Notes: generated by a model not told the origin, from the sequence alone. Shown: positions 32,766 to 44,198, counted from the stretch's first letter. The stretch is 50,345 nt of DNA from Propionibacterium sp. (GCA_012517965.1 JAAYTZ010000047.1:1-50345), one strand, 5' to 3'. Translations and numbers: made by a program.

Positions 32766-34091
32766 CTACTTGGTGAGGGTCTCCAGCTTGGTCTGCAGAC
32801 CGGCGAGGGCGGCCTTGACGTCGGTGGTGGGGGTCTTGACGATCCCGTACGCGGTGTCCTGGATGGCCAGGGTCACGTCGGAGTACCGGACGGCCTTCGG
32901 GCGGGCCTTCGCTGTCGCGATCGACTCCTTCAGAACCGGCAGGTAGGGGAACTTCGCGACGAGTTCGGGGTCGGCGTACAGCGCCTCGTACGTCGGCGCC
33001 TGCGAGGAGGCGAGGAGGTTCTCCTTCTGCATCTGCGGTCCGCACCACCAGAGGATGAAGTCCTTGCAGGTGCCCGGGTTCTTCGCCGTCTTCGTGATCG
33101 CCATGTTGTGGCCACCGAGGGTGGAGACGCCGGTGCCCGTGGCGCCGGGCAGCAGGGCCACCGCGAACTTGCCGTTGACCTTGGACGAGCCGTCGGTCTT
33201 CTGGGCCAGCGAGTACACGTAGGGCCACTGGCGCAGGAAGATCAGCTTGCCGTCCTGGAACGCCTGGCGCGAGGGCTCCTCGCTCCAGGTCGACGCCTCC
33301 GCCGGGATGACGCCGTCCTTGAACGCGTCGGCCATCGCCTGGACGCCCTTGGCGGCGGCGTCCGTGTTGACCGTGGGCTTGCCGTTGGCGTCGAGGAACT
33401 CGCCGCCGCCGCCGTTGAGCCACTCGGCGAAGTTGCAGGTCAGGCCCTCGTACTTCTGGAACTGGCCGCCCATGATGTTGATGCCGGGGTTCGTGGCCTG
33501 GATCTTCCTGCCGATGGTGATCATCTCGTCCCACGTCTTCGGCGGCGCGGTGACGCCCGCGGCGTCCAGGAGGTCCTTGCGGTAGTACAGCATCGCGCCG
33601 TCGGACGTGGACGGGAAGCAGTAGAGCTTGTTGAAGTACGTGCAGGCGTCGACGGCCGGCTTGAGGTAGCCGGTGGTCGGGAACTGGGCGGCGGGCAGCT
33701 CGACGATCATGCCGTTCGCGGCGAACTGCGCGGTCCAGACGACGTCGACGGACAGGACGTCGTAGCCGGCCGAGCCGTTCGTGTTGAAGTTGTCGATCAT
33801 CTTCTGCTGCTGCTCGTCGGCCTTGTCCGACAGCTCGATCAGCGTGACCTTCTCGTTCGGGTGGTCCTTGTTCCACTTGTCGATGGTCGGCTGGACGTAG
33901 CCGGAGGTGTCCTTGCCCTGGACGTAGGTGATGGGACCCTTCTTGGTCCAGTCGATGCCGGCGGCGCCGCCACCGGTCGCGGCGGGCGTGGTGGCACCGC
34001 CACCGCTGCTGCAGGCCGACAGCGCACCGGCAGCGGCCACGCCCAGCGTGCCGATCAGCAGTGAACGGCGGGTGAGTTCGGGACGGCTCAT
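32766..34091 (-). CDS. carbohydrate-binding lipoprotein of the ABC transporter
   Basis: A protein of 441 residues. A twin-arginine-like signal (TRRSLLIGTLG, Arg8-Arg9) ends in a lipobox with Cys27 (LSAC), then a Gly/Ala/Thr linker. The mature part is a family 1 extracellular solute-binding protein: YDVLSVDVVWTAQFAANG, FPSTSDGAMLYYRKDLL and PKTWDEM are typical. It captures an oligosaccharide or sugar outside the membrane, and the ligand cannot be told. It is first in the operon, with an operator-like palindrome in its promoter. Confidence 0.93.
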   Translation of the reverse strand: MSRPELTRRSLLIGTLGVAAAGALSACSSGGGATTPAATGGGAAGIDWTKKGPITYVQGKDTSGYVQPTIDKWNKDHPNEKVTLIELSDKADEQQQKMIDNFNTNGSAGYDVLSVDVVWTAQFAANGMIVELPAAQFPTTGYLKPAVDACTYFNKLYCFPSTSDGAMLYYRKDLLDAAGVTAPPKTWDEMITIGRKIQATNPGINIMGGQFQKYEGLTCNFAEWLNGGGGEFLDANGKPTVNTDAAAKGVQAMADAFKDGVIPAEASTWSEEPSRQAFQDGKLIFLRQWPYVYSLAQKTDGSSKVNGKFAVALLPGATGTGVSTLGGHNMAITKTAKNPGTCKDFILWWCGPQMQKENLLASSQAPTYEALYADPELVAKFPYLPVLKESIATAKARPKAVRYSDVTLAIQDTAYGIVKTPTTDVKAALAGLQTKLETLTK

Positions 34092-34243
34092 TGATACCTC
34101 ACTTCGGTCGATCTCGGCACCCACTCTAACGGCACCAAGCTGGTACGAACACTAGAACCCACAGCCCCCCACGACAATTGACTCAGGGAGATTCCCAGGT
34201 TCGCACGTTCAAAACCTGAGCAGTGATTGAACTTGTGTTGAGT
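34092..34243. other. AT-richer intergenic segment with inverted repeats
   Basis: Between the mazG end and the binding-protein gene. Besides the promoter it holds CAGGTT-N11-AACCTG (near 34198-34220) and the TGAACT/AGTTCA pair (near 34228-34246). These may end mazG transcription or bind regulators. Confidence 0.4.
34123..34144 (-). promoter_or_regulatory. promoter and operator-like palindrome of the sugar transporter
   Basis: On the minus strand the -10 box TAGAGT (34123-34128) is preceded, in the spacer position, by ACCAGCTTGGT (34134-34144), a palindrome of the size bound by LacI-type repressors. No regulator gene adjoins. Confidence 0.45.
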
Positions 34244-34864
34244 TCAGATCCCCGGCGCCTCAGCCGCCCGCACGAGCTCCTCGAGGGCGCGCAACGCGGC
34301 GCGGAGGGCCTGCTCGGCGTCCACCCCGGACGCCGTCGCCCGAGCCACGATGGCGAGCAGTGCGGCGCCTGCGGCGTCGGCGTCCAACGGTTCGTCGGGC
34401 AGGTCCACCGGGACGCCGTGGGCCCGGGCCCGCGCCACGACCCGCCCCGCCCGCGCCAGGGCGGGGAGCGTGAGCGGGATGCCGTCCAGGGCCGAGGTGC
34501 GCGCCTTCTCCGCCCGCTTCCGCCGCTCCCAGGACGCGAGCACGTCGTCGGGCAGGGGGGCGTCCGTGAACACGTACGGGTGCCGGGCAACCAGCTTGTC
34601 CGCGATGCCGCGCGCCACGTCGGCGAGGGTGAAGCGCCCCTCCTCGGCGGCGATCTCGGCGTGGAAGAACACCTGCAAGAGCAGGTCGCCGAGTTCCTCG
34701 CACAGGTGTTCGTCGGACCCTGACTCGATGGCCTCGACGACCTCGGCCGACTCCTCCACGAGGTAGCGCACGAGCGAGCGGTGCGTCTGTTCGGCGTCCC
34801 AAGGGCACCCGAGGCGCAGGGCATGCATGACCGCGCTCAGGCGCTCCAGTTCGGACGCCGCCAC
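34244..34864 (-). CDS. mazG: MazG-family nucleoside triphosphate pyrophosphohydrolase
   Basis: A protein of 206 residues from the GTG at 34864, placed 8 nt after the upstream stop. LGCPWDAEQTHRSLVRYLVEESAEVVEAIE and HLCEELGDLLLQVFFHA contain the EExxE...ExxD metal site of all-alpha NTP pyrophosphatases. The C-terminal half is less conserved than in E. coli MazG, as in mycobacteria. It hydrolyses non-canonical or excess NTPs. It lies next to mfd as in other actinobacteria. Confidence 0.9.
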   Translation of the reverse strand: MAASELERLSAVMHALRLGCPWDAEQTHRSLVRYLVEESAEVVEAIESGSDEHLCEELGDLLLQVFFHAEIAAEEGRFTLADVARGIADKLVARHPYVFTDAPLPDDVLASWERRKRAEKARTSALDGIPLTLPALARAGRVVARARAHGVPVDLPDEPLDADAAGAALLAIVARATASGVDAEQALRAALRALEELVRAAEAPGI

Positions 34865-34872
34865 GGCCCTGC

Positions 34873-35388
34873 TCAGTTGGTGGCGGCCTTGGCCGGACGC
34901 GACAGACTGCCGGACTGCCCGTCGAGGGAGCACAACTCCTTCGACCAGTTGCCGTAGCGCGGGTTCACCGAGACCGGGACCGCCGCGCAGCCCGCCAGGA
35001 AGGCCTCCTCGCCGAGCTTGGTGCGGGTGTAGACGTAGTCCGCCATGCGATCCGCCAGCATGCCGGCGCCGAGTTGCTGCAGTTGGGCCAGCGAGGGGTT
35101 CGCGCCGATCGTCTCGGCGCGGGTCGCGTCGGTCAGCGTCACCCCGCTGGCCGCGGCCACCTCACCGGACACCAGCCCCTGCACGAGCGCGTTCGCGACC
35201 GGCGCCAGGTACAGGCCGGCGTCGTTGGTCTGGTCGGCGGCGGCCACCGCGTCGGCGGCCTGCCGGACCTGGACCTCGGTGAGCGTCGCGCCGGCCACCC
35301 GCGCGGCAACCCCGCTGTCGTGGACACAGCCGGACAGGGCGAGCAGGCCGACCGCGGTGGCGGCCAGAACACGACGTGCCTTGATCAC
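34873..35388 (-). CDS. lipoprotein with SurA-N-like helical domain
   Basis: A protein of 171 residues from the GTG at 35388. An ATG three codons earlier sits directly against the AAGGAG box and is too close. The signal peptide ends at the lipobox LALSGC. The mature part starts VAARVAGATLTEVQVRQAADAV, like the first helices of SurA/PrsA-type chaperones, but no isomerase domain follows. Two cysteines near the C-terminus may pair. It sits between mfd and mazG and is probably an envelope protein-folding factor. Confidence 0.75.
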   Translation of the reverse strand: MIKARRVLAATAVGLLALSGCVHDSGVAARVAGATLTEVQVRQAADAVAAADQTNDAGLYLAPVANALVQGLVSGEVAAASGVTLTDATRAETIGANPSLAQLQQLGAGMLADRMADYVYTRTKLGEEAFLAGCAAVPVSVNPRYGNWSKELCSLDGQSGSLSRPAKAATN

Positions 35389-35505
35389 TTCTGACATCTC
35401 CTTGCGCCCGTCCGGGCCTCGGCAAGCACGACCACCGGGAGTCCCGGCACCGGCGATCCTAGTCCGATCCGACCTCCGCGCGTCGGCGGACCGCGGCCCG
35501 GGAGG

Positions 35506-38964
<3,459 letters not shown>

Positions 38965-38970
38965 CGGGCC

Positions 38971-38976
38971 AGTGTA
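38971..38976 (-). promoter_or_regulatory. -10 box for a leaderless mfd transcript
   Basis: On the minus strand this is TACACT, 6 nt before the GTG at 38964, with no ribosome binding site in between. Confidence 0.55.
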
Positions 38977-39238
38977 GTGAGGTGAGGGACTGGGTCCGTT
39001 CGGGCCGCCCGGGGGTGGAGCGCCCACCCCAGCACCCTGGACGCCCAGCCGACCGGAACCCCAACCACACCCGCGACCCCCAGCCTCACTTGCAGCCCCC
39101 AGCCCCACCCGCGACCCCCCAGCCCCGCCCCGGGGCTTCGCCCCGCGCATGACCGACACCCTCCACATCCCGGCCCCTCTGGGGTCCTCCGTCGCGCCGG
39201 TCACGATCCCAGGGGGACGCACCCCCATCGCCAAACTC

Positions 39239-39254
39239 GTTGCGGATACGCAAC
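39239..39254. promoter_or_regulatory. palindrome GTTGCGGATACGCAAC, copy 1
   Basis: A perfect 6-bp inverted repeat with a 4-bp centre, identical to copy 2 at 39614. It is a candidate binding site for the downstream HTH protein. Confidence 0.5.
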
Positions 39255-39613
39255 ACCCCCCACCCCCGACAGACGAACCGGGCAGCAGAACCAGCCGAAA
39301 CAGGACCATCACAAGGACAGATGGCGACAAGGGCTGTGGATTCAAGGACGGCAAGGGGTGGGGACCAGCAGGGCCAGAGGTTGCAGGCCCAAGGGCACCC
39401 ACAGACACAGCCGCAGCGACCTCGATCGGTGGACCACCCCCCGCGCACGCCGTGGCCGGGCGCCAGGCTGGAGGCTTTCGCACGCCCTGCCTCTCAGCGA
39501 GCCGGCGGCGTTGGCGGCCGACCCGATGGAGCGCCACCCATCAAGGACCGACCGTTGCGTGGGCATCGACCGGACGAGGGGCGGTCCAGGCATCCCCCCC
39601 GACAGGACCGACC

Positions 39614-39629
39614 GTTGCGGATACGCAAC
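39614..39629. promoter_or_regulatory. palindrome GTTGCGGATACGCAAC, copy 2
   Basis: Identical to copy 1, 375 bp away. It is followed by AAAACG, as copy 3 is. Confidence 0.5.
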
Positions 39630-39820
39630 AAAACGCACCAACACACACCCGCCCTGACCTGCAACCCGTGGCCGCCGCACCCTCGGTCTCGAAGCACGGC
39701 GCCGTCCTGCCTCACGCTAAGGAGATAGGGGGATTGGGCAGCCCCCGCGACGCTCCATGGATACACCGGCCATCCTTGCGACGCTCCACGAGACATGGAG
39801 GCACGGACCATCACAACGTC

Positions 39821-39892
39821 GGCCAGGTCTGCCAGGTCGGCCAGGTCTGCCAGGTCGGCCAGGTCTGCCAGGTCGGCCAGGTCGGCCAGGTT
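39821..39892. repeat. 9-bp tandem repeat, eight units
   Basis: Units alternate GGCCAGGTC and TGCCAGGTC (18-bp higher-order period), with the last two both of the GG type and the final one ending in T. Such arrays slip in replication, so copy number may vary between strains. Confidence 0.9.
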
Positions 39893-39985
39893 GCCGTCGA
39901 CGCTCCGCGAGGAGGCTGGCGCACCAGGTCGGCAGGGCGCACCCGCCGTAGCAGCCCTCTCAACCGGCGCCGGGCCATCGACCCC

Positions 39986-40001
39986 GTTGCATTCCTGCAA
40001 C
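39986..40001. promoter_or_regulatory. palindrome GTTGCATTCCTGCAAC at the HTH promoter, copy 3
   Basis: Same outer GTTGC/GCAAC arms as copies 1 and 2, with a different centre. It lies directly upstream of the -10 box of the HTH gene, where a bound protein would block the -35 position, which suggests autoregulation. Confidence 0.5.
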
Positions 40002-40007
40002 AAAACG

Positions 40008-40013
40008 TAGGAT
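40008..40013 (+). promoter_or_regulatory. -10 box for a leaderless HTH transcript
   Basis: TAGGAT ends 6 nt before the ATG at 40020, with no ribosome binding site. Confidence 0.55.
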
Positions 40014-40019
40014 CACACC

Positions 40020-40589
40020 ATGCCCACCCCGAATCACCGCCCCGACGTGGACCGGGTGTCCGAACTGAACCCGGCGCACGAACTGACCGCCGCCAGGCTC
40101 TCGCGCGGGCTCTCGGTGCGGGCGCTGGCCAGGATCAGCGGCGTGGCGGCCAGCACGATCGTCCGCATCGAGCGGGGCGAGACCGACCCCACCGTCGGCA
40201 CCTTCGGCAGGCTATTGAACGCCTGCTGGCGCAGCCTCCAGGTCAGCGAGGGAGCGGCTCGCGCGAGCAGCACGCCCTTCGGCCTGCTGCCCGCCGCCGA
40301 GGCGGTCGCCCGCCATGCAGCAGAGGTCGCGGAAATCGTCGAGGAGAGCGGGGGCCGCAACATCAGGTTGATCACCGCCGACACTCCGGGCTGGGAGGAC
40401 CTCGATCAGGAGGTTGTCCTGCTCGTCGAGCGGGACGAGCAGTACCGGTCCGGTGAGTTCTACCCGTTGCAGACCGAACTGCGCCTACTGACGGGGTGCT
40501 ACGTGACGGTGGTCTGGGACCACGGCGACCAGGAACCGCTGGTGAACGCGCGCCGCTGTGCGGCCCCCCTGCTGCCCGTCACCGATTGA
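40020..40589 (+). CDS. XRE-type HTH fused to a degenerate nucleotidyltransferase-like domain
   Basis: A protein of 189 residues. The HTH covers about 18-72 (LTAARLSRGLSVRALARISG, then ASTIVRIERGETDP). The C-terminal part, about 115-185, has DLDQEVVLLVERDEQYRSG, then FYPLQTELRLLTGCYVTVVW and a final AAPLL, which follow the order of minimal nucleotidyltransferase (MNT) proteins: D-x-D strand, helix, second acidic strand, C-terminal AxPL. The catalytic GS and second Asp are not preserved, so enzyme activity is doubtful. No partner HEPN-type gene adjoins. It could be a stand-alone regulator derived from a toxin-antitoxin protein. Confidence 0.6.
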   Translation: MPTPNHRPDVDRVSELNPAHELTAARLSRGLSVRALARISGVAASTIVRIERGETDPTVGTFGRLLNACWRSLQVSEGAARASSTPFGLLPAAEAVARHAAEVAEIVEESGGRNIRLITADTPGWEDLDQEVVLLVERDEQYRSGEFYPLQTELRLLTGCYVTVVWDHGDQEPLVNARRCAAPLLPVTD

Positions 40590-40599
40590 CCCGGCGCGC

Positions 40600-41199
40600 T
40601 CAGGAGTTGAAGCGGTTCTGCGCCTCGACGAGCCCGCGACCGATGAGGACCTCGACGGCGTCCGCCGCCCGCTCGATGCCGAGCGCCAGCTCCTCCCGCA
40701 GCGACGCCGGGAACGGCGAGAGCACGAAGTCGGCCGGATCCTGGCGGCCCGGGGGGCGTCCGATACCGAACCGAACCCGATGAAAGTCGCCGGTGCCCAG
40801 GTGCGCCCGGATCGACCTGAGCCCGTTGTGCCCGTTGTCACCGCCGCCCAGCTTGAGCCGGAGCCGGCCGAACTCGAGGTCCAGTTCGTCGTGCACGACC
40901 ACCAGGTGGGCGGGGTCGATCGTGAAGAAGGCCGCTGCCTTCTTCACCGGCAGGCCGGACTCGTTCATGTAGGTGCGGGTCTTGAGGAGCACGACCTGCT
41001 GGGCGTCCGCGCCGACCCCGCCGATCCCGGACGCCGTCAGCCTCGTCTGCGCCACCTCGGCCCGCATCAGACGCGGGCTCGTGAAGGACGCCCGGGCCCG
41101 CCGAGCCAACGCGTCGACCACCATCGCGCCCACGTTGTGCCGGTGAGTCGCGTAGGCCGGGCCCGGATTACCGAGCCCGGCCACGAGCCAGGGAGCCAA
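40600..41199 (-). CDS. pth: peptidyl-tRNA hydrolase
   Basis: A protein of 199 residues from a TTG at 41199. A GTG five codons later would clip the first strand. WLVAGLGNPGPAYATHRHNVG carries the catalytic His20 and Asn10-type residues, and DELDLEFGRLRLKLGGGDNGHNGLRSI holds the remaining active-site Asp and Asn. It recycles peptidyl-tRNA released from ribosomes. It lies 9 nt after the rplY stop, in the order known from actinobacteria. Confidence 0.95.
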   Translation of the reverse strand: MAPWLVAGLGNPGPAYATHRHNVGAMVVDALARRARASFTSPRLMRAEVAQTRLTASGIGGVGADAQQVVLLKTRTYMNESGLPVKKAAAFFTIDPAHLVVVHDELDLEFGRLRLKLGGGDNGHNGLRSIRAHLGTGDFHRVRFGIGRPPGRQDPADFVLSPFPASLREELALGIERAADAVEVLIGRGLVEAQNRFNS

Positions 41200-41208
41200 G
41201 GAGAACGC

Positions 41209-41820
41209 CTACTCGGCAGCCTCGGCCGACTCGCCCTCGGCTTCGACGGCCTCACCCTCGGCCTCCTCGGCCTTCGGCGCGACCACCGACACGATGACGT
41301 TGTCCTCGGCCGCCTCGGCGCCGTGGTAGGTGGCACCCGCGGGCAGCGTCAGGTCGGCGACGGTGATGCGGTCGCCGGCACCCAGGCCGGCGATGTTCAC
41401 CTCGACCGACTCGGGGATGTGGGTGGCCTCGACCTCGAGCGCCAGCGTCTGCTGGTCCTGGTTGAGCACCAGATCGGGCTCGGCCAGCTCGCCGACGATC
41501 ACCAGCGGGATCTCGACGGTGACCTTCTCGCCCCGGCGGACCAGGATCAGGTCGACGTGCTCGAGCGTGCCGCGGATCGGATCGCGCTGCACCTGCTTCG
41601 GCAGCGCCAACTGGGTCTTGCCGCCCACCTCGAGGGCGAGCAGGGCGTTGGCGGTCCGCAGCGCCAACTGCGTCTCGTGGGCGGGCAGCGTCAGGTGCAC
41701 CGGGTCGGTGCCGTGGCCGTACAGCACCACCGGCACGTTGCCCGCGCGACGGATGCGCCGCGACGCGCCCTTGCCGAACTCGTTGCGCGGCTCCGCCGCG
41801 ATCTTGATCTCATTGGCCAT
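41209..41820 (-). CDS. rplY: 50S ribosomal protein L25/general stress protein Ctc
   Basis: A protein of 203 residues. The N-terminal L25 domain (about 1-90, with RNEFGKGASRRIRRAGNVPVVLYG) binds 5S rRNA, the C-terminal CTC domain runs to about 180, and a Glu/Ala-rich acidic tail ends the protein. The ATG has an AGGAG ribosome binding site. It is transcribed with pth from a promoter with TAGGAT (minus strand, 41912-41917). Confidence 0.96.
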   Translation of the reverse strand: MANEIKIAAEPRNEFGKGASRRIRRAGNVPVVLYGHGTDPVHLTLPAHETQLALRTANALLALEVGGKTQLALPKQVQRDPIRGTLEHVDLILVRRGEKVTVEIPLVIVGELAEPDLVLNQDQQTLALEVEATHIPESVEVNIAGLGAGDRITVADLTLPAGATYHGAEAAEDNVIVSVVAPKAEEAEGEAVEAEGESAEAAE

Positions 41821-41911
41821 GTGAACTCCTACCACCTTGCGTGCTCAGTCCGGCAAGGGAGGACGCCTTGTCGATCACGGGCCCAGGGCCCCTCGCCGAG
41901 GTAACCCGGGC

Positions 41912-41917
41912 ATCCTA
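41912..41917 (-). promoter_or_regulatory. -10 box of rplY-pth
   Basis: TAGGAT on the minus strand, leaving a leader of about 85 nt before the rplY ATG. Confidence 0.4.
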
Positions 41918-41979
41918 CCCCACACCTCCGACGGCCACGAAACCGGACGCCCCCCGCGCCACCGCGCGACCGAACAGCT

Positions 41980-42963
41980 TCAGAGGTGGCGCTTGTTGGT
42001 CATCAGCGAGGTCACCGATCCGTCGGTGAACACCTCCTCGATCGCCTTCGCGATCAGGGGGGCGATGGACAGGACGGTCATCTTCGGGATGGCGCCCACG
42101 TCGGCGACCGGCAGGGTGTTGGTGACGATGACCTCTTCGAAGTCCGACTCGTTGAGGCGCGTGATCGCCGGGCCGGACAGGATCGGGTGCGTCGCCGCGC
42201 AGATCACCTGGGCGGCCCCGTGCTCCTTGAGCACCTTGGCCGCGCCGCAGATCGTGCCGGCCGTGTCGATCATGTCGTCGACCAGCAGGCACACCCGCCC
42301 CCGCACGTCGCCGACGACCTCGCCGACGGCCACCTCGTTGGCCTTGTTCGGGTCGCGGCGCTTGTGGATGATCGCCAGCGGCGCGCCGAGCCGGTCGGTG
42401 TACATGTCGGCCAGGCGGACGCGACCGGCGTCCGGCGACACGATCGTCATGTTCTCGACGGCGTACTTGGACTTGATGTAGTCGGACAGCACCGGCAACG
42501 CCATCAGGTGGTCGACAGGTCCGTCGAAGAACCCCTGGATCTGCGAGGCGTGCAGGTCGACCGACATCAGCCGGTGCGCCCCCGCCGTCTTGTAGAGGTC
42601 GGCGACCAGCCGGGCCGAGATCGGCTCGCGGCCGGCGTGCTTCTTGTCCTGGCGTCCGTAGGGGTAGAACGGCGAGACGACCGTGATGCGTTTCGCCGAC
42701 GCCCGCTTGAGGGCGTCGATCATGATCAACTGCTCCATGAGCCACTCGTTGACCGGGGCGCAGTGCGACTGGATGACGAAGGCGTCCGCGCCGCGCACCG
42801 ACTCCTCGTAGCGCACGTAGATCTCGGAGTTGGCGTAGGTGACCTGGCGGGTCGGGACAAGGTCGACGTGGAGCAGGTCGGCGATCTCCTCGGCCAGCTC
42901 CGGGAAGGCACGCCCGCTGCACAGCATCAGGTGTTTGTTGTTCGGCCTGGTGATGCCGCTCAC
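41980..42963 (-). CDS. prs: ribose-phosphate pyrophosphokinase
   Basis: A protein of 327 residues. SPFYPYGRQDKKHAGREPISARL, VDLHASQIQGFFDGPVDHL and the PRPP loop CLLVDDMIDTAGTI are the family signatures. It makes phosphoribosyl pyrophosphate from ribose-5-phosphate and ATP for nucleotide, His and Trp synthesis. The GTG start has an AAGGGGA box upstream. It follows the shortened glmU by 80 nt, which include a hairpin. Confidence 0.97.
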   Translation of the reverse strand: MSGITRPNNKHLMLCSGRAFPELAEEIADLLHVDLVPTRQVTYANSEIYVRYEESVRGADAFVIQSHCAPVNEWLMEQLIMIDALKRASAKRITVVSPFYPYGRQDKKHAGREPISARLVADLYKTAGAHRLMSVDLHASQIQGFFDGPVDHLMALPVLSDYIKSKYAVENMTIVSPDAGRVRLADMYTDRLGAPLAIIHKRRDPNKANEVAVGEVVGDVRGRVCLLVDDMIDTAGTICGAAKVLKEHGAAQVICAATHPILSGPAITRLNESDFEEVIVTNTLPVADVGAIPKMTVLSIAPLIAKAIEEVFTDGSVTSLMTNKRHL

Positions 42964-43022
42964 TGGCTGTCCCCTTGCACACGTCCGTCCTTGACGGGCG
43001 TCATCCTACTGACGTCCCGGGC

Positions 43023-43041
43023 CGGACGCCTCCGGCGTCCG
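43023..43041 (-). terminator. hairpin between glmU and prs
   Basis: CGGACGCC at 43023-43030 and GGCGTCCG at 43034-43041 form an 8-bp stem with a 3-nt loop directly after the glmU stop. It is built from the GGACGCC word that is abundant in this genome. It may attenuate rather than end transcription into prs. Confidence 0.5.
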
Positions 43042-43043
43042 CC

Positions 43044-44198
43044 TCAGGGGCGGCGGTGCTCGTCGCGCACCGTGAGCGACGGCACCTGCTCGCCCTCGGC
43101 CACCCGGGCGGCCCGGAGCTCGACGAACGAGCCGACGCGGGCGCCCGCCTCGATCTCGGTGCCGGGACGCAGGTGGGCGAACGGGCCGACGGTGGCCCCG
43201 GCCCCGATCGTGACCAGGTTCCCGTGCGTGCGGATCACCGTGGCGCCCTCGCCGACCTCCGCGTCGCGCAGCGTCGTGTCGGGGCCGACGGTGGCCAGCG
43301 ACCGGACCGTCGTCGCGCCCTCCAGCGAGGTGCCCGGCAGCAGGGTGACGTCAGGCTCGATGTCGACGCTGTCCTCGATCCAGGTGGTCGCGGGATCGAT
43401 GATGGTGACGCCAGCCTTCATCCAGGCCCGGCAGATGCTCTCGTTCTTGACCCTGCTGAGCGTGGCGAGTTGCTCGCGGTCGTTGACGCCCTCGGCCTCC
43501 CAGCGGTCGGCGAGGACCATGGGGTGCACGTGGCCGCCCTGGGCCCGCGCGTACGCGATGACGTCGGTGAGGTACAGCTCGCCCTGGGCGTTGTTCGTCG
43601 TCAGGGACGCCAGCCCGGCACGCAGCACGTCGGCGTCGAAGACGTAGATGCCGGCGTTGATCTCCCGGATCGCGACCTGCTCGGCCGTGCAGTCCTTGCG
43701 CTCGACGATCCGGACGACCTCGCCGTCCTCGTCGCGCAGGATGCGGCCGTAGGAACCCGCGTCGTCCAGCACGGTGGTGAGCACGGTCACGGCATCCCCG
43801 TGCTCCCGGTGGACGCCCACGAGCGCCCGCAGCGTCTCCCCGGTGAGCAGGGGAACGTCACCCATCGTCACCACGACCTCGCCGTGGACGTCCGGGATGG
43901 GGATCAGACCGCAGCGGACGGCGTCTCCGGTGCCGCGCGGATTCTCCTGGACGGCGGTGGTCACGTGCGGAGCGATCTCGGCGAGGTGCGCCTCGACCTG
44001 GTCGCGCTGGTGGCCGACGACGACGATCAGGTGCTCAGGCTCGACCGCGGCGGCGGCGTCCACGGCGTACGACAGGAGCGTCCGGCCGGCCACCTTGTGG
44101 AGGAGCTTCGAGGTCCGCGACTTCATGCGCGTGCCCGCCCCGGCGGCGAGGACGACGACCGCCGCCACGCCCTGCGTCTCGACCGATGCTGCTGCCAT
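43044..44198 (-). CDS. glmU: GlmU uridyltransferase with a truncated acetyltransferase domain
   Basis: A protein of 384 residues from the ATG at 44198 (GGAGGAG box). The N-terminal pyrophosphorylase domain is intact: VVLAAGAGTRMKSRTSKLLHKVAG, MGDVPLL, NAGIYVFD. It makes UDP-GlcNAc from GlcNAc-1-phosphate. The left-handed beta-helix begins normally (ATVGPFAHLRPGTEIEAGARVGSFVE) but ends at GEQVPSLTVRDEHRRP. In full-length GlmU this point reads VPHLTYxGD with the catalytic His and continues for about 80 more residues with the NYDG block. The catalytic His is Ser here, and all later residues are missing. Glucosamine-1-phosphate acetylation would need another enzyme. Confidence 0.9.
   Translation of the reverse strand: MAAASVETQGVAAVVVLAAGAGTRMKSRTSKLLHKVAGRTLLSYAVDAAAAVEPEHLIVVVGHQRDQVEAHLAEIAPHVTTAVQENPRGTGDAVRCGLIPIPDVHGEVVVTMGDVPLLTGETLRALVGVHREHGDAVTVLTTVLDDAGSYGRILRDEDGEVVRIVERKDCTAEQVAIREINAGIYVFDADVLRAGLASLTTNNAQGELYLTDVIAYARAQGGHVHPMVLADRWEAEGVNDREQLATLSRVKNESICRAWMKAGVTIIDPATTWIEDSVDIEPDVTLLPGTSLEGATTVRSLATVGPDTTLRDAEVGEGATVIRTHGNLVTIGAGATVGPFAHLRPGTEIEAGARVGSFVELRAARVAEGEQVPSLTVRDEHRRP

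Larger units (their letters stand above)
38977..40019. other. 1-kb region without a credible gene, rich in repeats
   Basis: Upstream of mfd and of the HTH gene. Contents: a C-rich stretch with imperfect copies of ACCCGCGACCCCCAGCC (39065-39130), three GTTGC...GCAAC palindromes, a repeated AGGACCGACCGTTGCG (near 39544 and 39604), and a 9-bp tandem array. Long open frames exist on both strands, but they show no domain, no consistent codon bias and stop only because of G+C, so I do not call genes. Confidence 0.6.

Noticed and set aside
39821-39892. CRISPR-like array
   Set aside because: Units are 9 bp and contiguous, with no unique spacers and no cas genes.
39149-40456. Long open frame across the intergenic region encoding GQVCQV-type repeats
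   Set aside because: The repeats come from the 9-bp array. The frame overlaps the HTH gene in another frame, has no domain, and long open frames are common by chance at this G+C.
43044-43090. Frameshift as the cause of the short GlmU
   Set aside because: Only 80 nt separate the stop from prs, too little to encode the missing part in any frame.
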